This document shows positions 25,101 through 30,262 of a stretch of 30,262 bases of DNA, piece by piece (within the stretch, counting starts at the first letter, position 1; each line of letters opens with the position of its first letter). Source of the stretch: Verrucomicrobiaceae bacterium UBA2429 (GTDB taxonomy: Bacteria; Verrucomicrobiota; Verrucomicrobiia; Verrucomicrobiales; Verrucomicrobiaceae); contig DDQZ01000015.1 in NCBI GenBank assembly GCA_002343505.1, positions 21,600 to 51,861 of the forward strand, read 5' to 3'. The position numbers and the translations under genes were made by a program. The notes beneath the pieces were generated by a model. The model worked only from the letters and a program-made list of their open reading frames with translations, did not search any database and had not been told where the DNA came from.

Positions 25101-28100
25101 TCGCGGTGGTCGCCGCCCCGGCGGCCGCCAGCCGGTCAGAGGCCGAGGTGATGGCGCCCAGCTCCATGCCCAGGATCGTCATTCCCGCCCCGGCGCCCAG
25201 GCTCAGGGTGTTGAGACCGGTGAGGTTTTCCGCCGTGCTGTTATAAAGGTTGAGCGTCGCGCCTCCGGCCACCGTGATGCCTGTCGTGGCGGTGAGGGGA
25301 GCCGACGCATTTAAAGTGCCGGCTTCGATGGTGGTCGTGCCGGAGTAGTCCAGCGTTGTCGTTCCAGAGCCGCCGCCGAGGTTGGCAACACCGGCACCCG
25401 TCTTCACAAGCGAGAGTTTGCCCGAGCCGGTGTCGGTGATCGAATATATGCCCGCCCCTGTGCCGAAGTTCACCGCGGCATCGTTGGCCCCAAACGTCAG
25501 TGTCGCGTCACCGGACGCGGTGTTGTCTATGACAGCGGTGCCATCGGTGGTCGAAGTCAGGCCGTTTACTGTTTCATTGAAACCGTTGAGGTCGAGAGTG
25601 GCGGTGTCGCCATTGGCCAGCTCGGGGCTGATGATCAGATTTCCAAAACCTGCGCCGTGCGGGATGATCTCATTGGCACCGGAGCGCACTGTGCCCCGGT
25701 CAATGTCGAGGTTCGTGTTGTTCTGGTTGAAGTTGCCGCCTGCGCCGTTGAGCTGAAGAACGCCGTTGCCGGTCTTGACGATGGAAAGCCCAAACGCGGT
25801 GGAGGTGGTGATGTCGCCGTTGATGACGGTCTCCCCGTTGCCCTCGATGGTCCAGGTGCGGTTGGCGGTGATGCTGTCGGCTGTCACCCCCCCGAAAGTG
25901 AGGACGCCTCCCGGCAGAATGTTGTTGGTGGTCACCGAGGGGTTGCTCGTCGTGGACAGCAGGGCGTAGGCGTTTGTGAAAGTGAGGCTGTGGTCGCCTA
26001 TGAACGCACCGGTCGTGTTGTTGGTCTGCTCGACGGCATTGGTGATCGTCATGTCGCCGCCGAAGGCGAAAACGCTGCCATTGGCAAGACGCAGCGCGCC
26101 TGAGCCGATGGCGCCCGGGTCTGCGATGCCAAGCGCTCCTCCGCCCGCTGTGGTCAGACCGGTGTAGTTGTTCGCCGGGTTGGTCAGAATCCAGGTCGCG
26201 CCGCCGTCCACCGTCACGCCCAGTGTGCCGCCATTGTCCGAAAGCTGGCTGGTGATCTTGTTGCCCTCGGCGTTGGTGCCGCGCAGAAAGAGAGTCTTGT
26301 TGCCCGTGGCCGTGATCACGTCGTTGGCCACATTGGTCAAAATCAGGGCGCCCGAGCCATCCGCGTGGATCTGCGTGCTGCCGGTGGTGGTGTCGAACCG
26401 GATTTTCCTGTCGCTGGTTTCACCCGCCCCGAGGTACTGCAGGATGCCCGCACCAGTGCCACCGTTGCCGAGAGTGATGGCGTTGGTGTTGTCGAAGGCG
26501 ACTCCGCTGACGCCGACACTGGTGGGAGTGTTTGCCGCGTCTCCGCTATGGCCGAGGCTGAGCACGGCCAGGGTGCCCTGGTTCACATTGGTCTCGCCGC
26601 TGTAAATATTGTCGCCGTTCAGGCGCAACACGCCGACACCGACTTTGCGAATGCCTGTGACCGCATCTCCGGCGGAAATCGCCCCGCTGATGGTGGCAAA
26701 ATCGGCCCCTGTGTTGCCATTGTCATCCACGCGGATGGCTCGCAGATGCCCGTCATTGATTTCGCCATTGGTATAGTTGCCCGCGATGCCGCTCGAATTG
26801 GCAGTGTTCGCGCTCATCTGAAACTGTGTGGCGCTAAGAATACTGACGATGTAGGCGCCGGACGGCACATTGGTCCCGGTGAAGCTCTGTCCGACCGCCA
26901 GTCCGGCGGTGGAGGCGACTGTGACCGTCGCGCTGTTTTGCGCCAATGTATAGCTGTGCCCAGGGCCGAATGTCGCCCCTGCCGCAGTGCCCAGGGAAAA
27001 GTCACCGGCGATCTCCACCTCTGAAAGCGCGATGGAACCCGTCGCCCCCTGAGCGCGCGCCTGGGAGCCGTTCAGAATGAGACCGTTCCGGGTGTCTAGG
27101 AACCCGGCAGTGACACCCCACTCGGGTGTGCCCGCCCAGTTGACAGTCAGCTTTTCGTCTCCCCCCAGGAAACCACCCGCAAACTGCGCTGTGTTGGCCG
27201 CAGGCGCGGCGAACCGCATTTCTCCCGGCCCCGTGCCGATGTTCCGGTTCAAAGCGCCGCTGCTGTAGAGTGCCCCGCCGTCGAAAACGAGGTTGGAACC
27301 GGATGACAAGCCCTGCCCGTCCACCGCCATGAGAATGCCTTGCGTGATCATCGTGGCGCCGCTGTATGTGTTGGCGCTGTTTCCGAGCCGCCAGATGCCC
27401 GTCCCAACTTTCGTCACACTGGTGGCGAAGCCGGTGCTGTCAGTGATCTGCGGGTTGAAGGTATTGAAACCCTGGGAGGTTCCCGTGAATGTGATCGTGC
27501 GGTCGGCGTTCGTTCCGTGAACAATGGCGCCGTCGTTGCTCCAGATGATGGCGTTGTTCAGATTGGTAGTCGGCGTGCTGCCCAGAGTGACCCCCGATCC
27601 GCTGACCGTGAACAAACGGTTCGTGCTCGCTGAGGTTGATCCAAGATTGAGGATGCCGTTAACCAGGTTGCCACGATAGGAAAGACCCCCGGTGGAGCCG
27701 TCAAAGACCAGGTTGGACGCGTCATTGCTGGAGGCTCCGATGCCGCTGGCAAGGCCGCCATCGGCCAGCACATCCACGGTGACCAATCCCGCGCCTCCGA
27801 TGGTCGTGGCTCCGCTGTAGGTGCTCAAACCAAGCCAGCTTTGCGCGCCGTTGCCCACCTTGGTCACATGAATGGCACCCGCTCCGTCCTGGATGCTCCC
27901 GAAAGAGGTGCCGGTGCCGTTATTGTTTCCGAGCTGAATCGTGGCCGAAGTGGCGCTGCTGTTGGTCACGACTCCGTTGTTGTTGAACTGGCCGATGGAG
28001 GTCCCCGTGCTGACTCCGTTCAAATCCAGCACGGCTCCCTGACGGATGTTGGTGGTGGCGTTCGCGCCGCTCAGCACCCCGCTTCCAGCCAGCCTCAGCA

Positions 28101-30262
28101 CACCCTCGTCAATGCTGGTTGTTCCCGTGCGCGTGCTGGCGCCGGACAGGATCAAAGTGCCCGCGCCGCTTTTGGTAAAGCCCCCGGTTCCAGTGACCAC
28201 GGATTCAATGGCCAGTTGATCCGCGGACTCGTTCACACGCGCGACCAGCGTCTGGCTGCCCAGGGCCAGGGTGCCGCCTGTGACGGTGGAACTCCCGTGC
28301 GTGGCAAGCAACCCGCCGCCTGACAAGGTAAGAGTGGCCTCGTCATTGATGGTCAGCGTCCGAGATCCCAGTATCTTCAAGGTTGAAACCGATATGGATC
28401 CTGTGGCAAAACTGCCTGTGATCTGGTTGTTCCCCGCGGCCAGCTCTGTGTCCGATGTCACCATGCCGACGTCCACACCATAAACCGGCGCGCGCGCCAC
28501 CCCGCCTTCGCGAAAGGCAAAATCAGCGCCGTTCCAGTAAACCGAACGGGTGAGGATGCCGTCACTGCCCACAGAGCCGTTGATCGTCGTGAATGTGACG
28601 AGGTTGCTTACAAAATCAGCGCCGACGATGTTGAGCGTGCTGCCCCCCGTGGTGTTGAGCCGGTCAATCACCAATGACGCCGTGCCTCCCGCGCCCGGCG
28701 TGACCCGCAGCGTGTTCGAGCCGGCGGAGTATGCCATGACGCCCAGGCTTTGCATGTTGCTCTGACCCGCCTGCCCGGCAAACTCCAGCGTTCCGCCGGC
28801 ATAGCTGTTGTTCGCGCCGAAAGTGATGTTGTTTGCAGCGCCCAGCACCGTCGAGGCCGGGGCGTTCGCGCGCAGTTTCAGTGTCCCGTTGGAGATCGTT
28901 GTGGTGCCGGTGTAGGTGTTCTCTCCCGCGAGCACCCAGGTGCCCGGGCCGGATTTCAGAAGGCTCACCGCGCCGGTTGTCGCCGCAGCCTGGTTGCTGA
29001 TGCCCCCGTGTATGATGTTGTCCGCCGTGTTCGTGCCGCCAAGGACGAGCGTCTTGCTCTGAGTGGCGCTGCCTCCAGTTGTGGTGAACGCGCCGGCGAG
29101 CACCACGGGGTGCAGGCCGGACTGGTTCGCGTAAATGCTTGGCGCTCCTGTGGTGGAGGCCAGGTTGATGGTGCGCGTGGTTCGCAAACCCTCGGAGTCC
29201 GCCGGCGCGGATGTGCCGATGATGAGCGCGCCGGCCGTGCCGCCTGAACCGATATTGACAATCCCAGGACTGGCGTTGTTGAGCGCGCGAAAATCACGGA
29301 CCGCCACCGCACCGCCACTGATGTTGACATTACCATTCAACGACGTGGCGGTGCCGTTCAGGGTCAGCACGCCATTGTTGGTTTTGGTGATCGTTTTTTC
29401 ACCGGCCCCGCTCGTGTTGATGCTGCCCTCGATCACCGTGTTGCCACTGCCGCTGATGGTGAGGGTGCGGGCGCTTCCGTCGCTGTTGTTCCAAAAGTTC
29501 CCGGTGAACACCAGCGGGCCTCCCATGTTGTTGGTGAAGGTCGAGTTGTTGTTCGAGCTCTCCATGCTCTGCGTGCCAAACGTGGCGCCGAATCCGTTAC
29601 GGCTGTTGAAGGTGGCCGTGGTGTTCGCCGCGGCGCGTAGTGTGCCGAAAGTCACATTGCCATTGATGCCGTCACCGCCGATCGCCGGAGCGAAGAAATA
29701 GGTGGAGGACGCTCTGTTGTAAACATTCTTCGCGATGTCCAGACCGCTGTCGGAGTGGATCTCCAAAACGCCGCCGTTCATGTCAATCGGTGCCGACGCG
29801 TTCCCCGAGTTCGCCGTTCCAAAAACATCGCCGGCAAAGACGCGCACGGAGCTCTGCCCGCCTGTGGCGCTGCCGGATATCCGCAGTCGCCCTTCAAAAC
29901 CCGCCGTGGAGGATGGTGTGAGGACCAGTGTCCCCGCCCCCTGTTTTTGCAGCGTGCCGCTGCCGGTCAACTCCCCCGTCAAGACGAAGGAGCCGCCAGC
30001 CCCCGCCGTGTTCACTCCGCCCAGGCTGCTGATGTGAGTGCCGGGTGTTCCCGCCGCATTCAATCCGCCGGAAAGCATCAGAGTGCCGTTGTTCGAGAGG
30101 ATTCGAGAGGAGCGCGGGGATGCCCCATCCGCCATTCTCAAGGCTCCGGAGAGTGTGTTGTCACCAATGCTGATGAGGGCGCCGCCCCTGTCAGCAATAG
30201 GGCCGCTGCCCTGAAGATGGACATCCCTTGTGAAATTCATCCCCCCCAGGCTGCCATCGAGC
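19168..30262 (-). CDS. Giant PATR-type beta-strand repeat protein with PEP-CTERM sorting signal; partial, 5' end outside window
   Basis: An uninterrupted frame of more than 3,690 codons encoding a secreted, probably surface-associated beta-helix protein. At least twenty copies of the autotransporter-associated (PATR-type) repeat are visible, with the pattern TKxGxGTLVLSGxNTYTGxT then a TxxxGTLxL strand; examples lie near 28920, 24430, 22570, 20590 and 19810. There is no outer-membrane beta-barrel. Instead the C-terminus is VPEPG, a hydrophobic stretch and RRRR, the signal processed by exosortases. Codons upstream of the ATG at 30238-30240 remain open (LDGSLGG) and no signal peptide is present, so the true start lies beyond the window. 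Likely roles are adhesion, envelope or matrix structure (inference). No exosortase gene is in the window. Composition is Gly/Thr/Ser/Asn-rich and nearly free of cysteine, as usual for such proteins. Confidence 0.93.
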   Translation of the reverse strand, partial: LDGSLGGMNFTRDVHLQGSGPIADRGGALISIGDNTLSGALRMADGASPRSSRILSNNGTLMLSGGLNAAGTPGTHISSLGGVNTAGAGGSFVLTGELTGSGTLQKQGAGTLVLTPSSTAGFEGRLRISGSATGGQSSVRVFAGDVFGTANSGNASAPIDMNGGVLEIHSDSGLDIAKNVYNRASSTYFFAPAIGGDGINGNVTFGTLRAAANTTATFNSRNGFGATFGTQSMESSNNNSTFTNNMGGPLVFTGNFWNNSDGSARTLTISGSGNTVIEGSINTSGAGEKTITKTNNGVLTLNGTATSLNGNVNISGGAVAVRDFRALNNASPGIVNIGSGGTAGALIIGTSAPADSEGLRTTRTINLASTTGAPSIYANQSGLHPVVLAGAFTTTGGSATQSKTLVLGGTNTADNIIHGGISNQAAATTGAVSLLKSGPGTWVLAGENTYTGTTTISNGTLKLRANAPASTVLGAANNITFGANNSYAGGTLEFAGQAGQSNMQSLGVMAYSAGSNTLRVTPGAGGTASLVIDRLNTTGGSTLNIVGADFVSNLVTFTTINGSVGSDGILTRSVYWNGADFAFREGGVARAPVYGVDVGMVTSDTELAAGNNQITGSFATGSISVSTLKILGSRTLTINDEATLTLSGGGLLATHGSSTVTGGTLALGSQTLVARVNESADQLAIESVVTGTGGFTKSGAGTLILSGASTRTGTTSIDEGVLRLAGSGVLSGANATTNIRQGAVLDLNGVSTGTSIGQFNNNGVVTNSSATSATIQLGNNNGTGTSFGSIQDGAGAIHVTKVGNGAQSWLGLSTYSGATTIGGAGLVTVDVLADGGLASGIGASSNDASNLVFDGSTGGLSYRGNLVNGILNLGSTSASTNRLFTVSGSGVTLGSTPTTNLNNAIIWSNDGAIVHGTNADRTITFTGTSQGFNTFNPQITDSTGFATSVTKVGTGIWRLGNSANTYSGATMITQGILMAVDGQGLSSGSNLVFDGGALYSSGALNRNIGTGPGEMRFAAPAANTAQFAGGFLGGDEKLTVNWAGTPEWGVTAGFLDTRNGLILNGSQARAQGATGSIALSEVEIAGDFSLGTAAGATFGPGHSYTLAQNSATVTVASTAGLAVGQSFTGTNVPSGAYIVSILSATQFQMSANTANSSGIAGNYTNGEINDGHLRAIRVDDNGNTGADFATISGAISAGDAVTGIRKVGVGVLRLNGDNIYSGETNVNQGTLAVLSLGHSGDAANTPTSVGVSGVAFDNTNAITLGNGGTGAGILQYLGAGETSDRKIRFDTTTGSTQIHADGSGALILTNVANDVITATGNKTLFLRGTNAEGNKITSQLSDNGGTLGVTVDGGATWILTNPANNYTGLTTAGGGALGIADPGAIGSGALRLANGSVFAFGGDMTITNAVEQTNNTTGAFIGDHSLTFTNAYALLSTTSNPSVTTNNILPGGVLTFGGVTADSITANRTWTIEGNGETVINGDITTSTAFGLSIVKTGNGVLQLNGAGGNFNQNNTNLDIDRGTVRSGANEIIPHGAGFGNLIISPELANGDTATLDLNGFNETVNGLTSTTDGTAVIDNTASGDATLTFGANDAAVNFGTGAGIYSITDTGSGKLSLVKTGAGVANLGGGSGTTTLDYSGTTTIEAGTLNASAPLTATTGITVAGGATLNLYNSTAENLTGLNTLSLGAGAGMTILGMELGAITSASDRLAAAGAATTANTIQLNIVGLAGFGSAASYDLISAGSGLSGAAYELNHMPGGFTYSLTTSDTLVQLGLAAIAAGDLYWQGDLSGSWAQLSGSNSNFSTDAAGTLDSGGSPGSANTVIFSSTAASGPSLATTLDNHYFINDLKFASAPAGVTSVSIAPGFSSAFGLTLAPSASTDGIDVGDNAGAVAISAPVLLGAEQTWTVAGTGANGSSLLVSGALSGAFNLTKAGNGVLTLSANNDLYIGTTTISAGTLTIGAGAGAGSIGAGNVVNNGALVYNRTGTFTVSNLISGTGTLTKSASGVMILDNDANSFAGDVTITAGTLAFTTVSNIGGPASSLGQGGAIHMTGGTLRFDGDSASQTTDRPVFTSTANSTLSLNGTNGASMTYAGAITVGIDTSGNRLILAGTAGSAGAITGGFTMTGTAADALVSGGTWTLSGMQNTVADNMTVQGTSTILNLDSTGVLRFLSGAASGDLNINNGSTVNIGADNAVDMTIPYRLFIGQSAGGEPGILNLGAFDLESGRFILGERAADRSGIVNGTGTLTVLLGDIDLYAGEINANFASTGTATLEKFGPGTVTFRGDNSGLAATGRTILNEGLLVLDYSLSNTTKLREGSQLEMIGGDLTLIGNGSASTSQTVASFSLDGSATADNGGANRVTLTPGSGQEIVLNLGAITRTNANRDGTVRFVLPSGVQSDTHGVTTTTGLTNGLLGSSGFATVEDGTGTWFATKSGNNIVALVSSAKNDLSIWAAGDHITDETTGFSGTLSRAAINSLRFDASGGSNLGVSPLGALHIASGGLLVTSGVDAGESSVFGGNLTSGTSEIIVTQDSGRVFEISSSIITNHAFTKSGEGVVLLSGYNTYTDETEILQGTLVAGGGNAIGDTSIVTLALNRHSILQLAADETIGRLSGGKRATNSEYGTVAVGGHTLTLNQSANTTYAGVFTGSGSIVMNTGSTGNLNLQNNSSGFTGEVVISGGTFILSNIGQNDASTFTINKGGNLLMDNNGTTRIATRILDTSEIILNSADGGFSGATINLPRGLGMRTDQESTNTEVVGVVTANSGASYVTIEATTANDDPDLRMSDLVRNNNATINVRGTVLGLATANVQRSQFEITGASEAVFMANPANLAGGGGAAGGATLDIVPWAIGESLAGALGNTNMGNSLLTYAAGSGFRPLDFSTEYAAFSTAGDTNNTRESLSANLTGVGGRVLNSLVVNNEAVTGLEFTGSGAGQVLANTSGAFLFTLTGGADSTAYNTLFGGFDDGITVGGSEYVIHVINPSAAANAASLVATLASPLTSTADITKSGRGTLVLSAANTAGGGASKTTLNEGVLEITGLANIGGNSGGLVFAGGVLRLGAGFTDDISQRSILFLEGGGVMDTNGSDLALAGTLGSGPGGFTKTGLGNLTLNADATLTGPTTVAGGTLTLGNSNSIGSGNLAILGGAVLDVGVSEVTVGRVTTSGESPVINGTGTIYSTQGFAFGHTGDTLVGAALAGPVGLTKTQNNVLALSGASTYTGITEIQAGTLSIDSMGNVAGGSSALGNPLNARQGIIRMGLTTGATTLAYTGAGHASDRLVGLQGTTGGVTLSADGTGAFELGGAVMMRGGNKTLTLRGTSDPSVENSIGALDGGTLGILSVTKSDANTWVLNGANTHTGNTTAGGGVLRAASNSAFGAGVVTLVNSDSVLEIADGIAIANDLTVSNTGNNKTLRLHGGASAGVYSGVVTIAETTAGNFDVGADTGGTLTLSGVIGGAVAGGLEKVGAGTVVLSNANTYTGITTVGAGTLLATNTTGSATGTGAVVVALGATLGGNGFLAPAADNSVMVDGTLQIGTAGDVSARQLTITTTGAGLVTVNDIVAFDLFSGQGSGGLNDATHNDLLVVNGSSGFTIGANAQLHVTTSLPIDGSWVVGTEWRLFDWTGLTGGVTGAFSNLSDPAPFNYMNLPDLSSIGLAWDVSNLYTQGTIMVMVPEPGRVLLLFLGLMGLHFRRRR
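19171..19239 (-). other. PEP-CTERM sorting signal
   Basis: The last 23 codons encode VPEPG, then a hydrophobic helix VLLLFLGLMGLHF, then RRRR immediately before the stop. This three-part layout defines PEP-CTERM signals, recognised by exosortases in Gram-negative bacteria with an exopolysaccharide-linked export system. It replaces the autotransporter barrel expected from the repeat type. Confidence 0.92.
19810..30262 (-). repeat. Array of PATR-type protein repeats
   Basis: The encoded protein repeats a roughly 30-residue strand unit, spaced irregularly from about 60 to 200 residues. The core is a TKxGxGxLxL strand, a (A/E)NTYTGxT turn and a GTLxL strand. Repeats are diverged, so recent DNA-level duplication is not obvious by eye. 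The region between repeats is Gly/Thr/Ser/Asn-rich beta-strand sequence. Confidence 0.85.

Noticed and set aside
19186..30037. Many plus-strand frames of 60-414 codons opposite the giant repeat gene.
   Set aside because: They are rich in Val/Pro/Ala/Ser or Arg/Gly, have no domains, and overlap one another in different frames, as expected opposite a Gly/Thr/Asn-rich repeat protein.

Overview
The window is about 30 kb of GC-rich bacterial chromosome. It is most likely from the Verrucomicrobiota. This is inferred from three things together: a giant protein built of autotransporter-associated (PATR-type) beta-strand repeats that ends in a PEP-CTERM sorting signal, an ECF sigma factor/FecR gene pair, and a small Planctomycete-type cytochrome c. 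Most start codons lack a recognisable Shine-Dalgarno sequence; clear exceptions are the FecR gene and the cytochrome gene.

Layout. Positions 1-2091 (minus) hold the first 697 codons of glycine decarboxylase (gcvP), cut by the window edge just after the PLP-binding lysine. A repeat-rich spacer (2092-2296) separates it from two minus-strand genes resembling eboD (dehydroquinate-synthase fold) and eboC (UbiA prenyltransferase fold), a small piece of the ebo cluster. Divergent from these is a translationally coupled ECF sigma factor/FecR-domain pair (4589-6510). A LysR regulator (minus) faces a single-cluster ferredoxin, followed by trpS. An inverted-repeat element (8894-9044) precedes an RlmI/RlmK-like methyltransferase. 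Next comes a Fic-family AMPylase-type protein whose start codon abuts a 47-bp near-perfect palindrome. A group III truncated haemoglobin overlaps an NnrS-family membrane protein by 4 bp, which looks like a nitric-oxide-stress operon; a 17-bp dyad resembling an NsrR box lies over its start codon.

Positions 13285-18905 are mostly housekeeping: a YheT-type hydrolase, tRNA-Leu(UAA) on the minus strand, rplU-rpmA with a strong terminator, an RsuA-type pseudouridine synthase, the small cytochrome c, an OppA-like solute-binding protein with no transporter genes nearby, and a small membrane-anchored coiled-coil protein.

The last 11 kb (19168 to beyond 30262, minus) is one uninterrupted reading frame of more than 3,690 codons. 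It encodes a secreted repeat protein that appears to be several copies of a common family architecture joined end to end, closed by a C-terminal PEP-CTERM signal. Its N-terminus lies outside the window. I saw no CRISPR array, prophage or transposase gene. The items I judge most worth following up are the eboC-eboD remnant cluster, the giant PEP-CTERM protein, the Fic palindrome and the dyad over the truncated-haemoglobin start.
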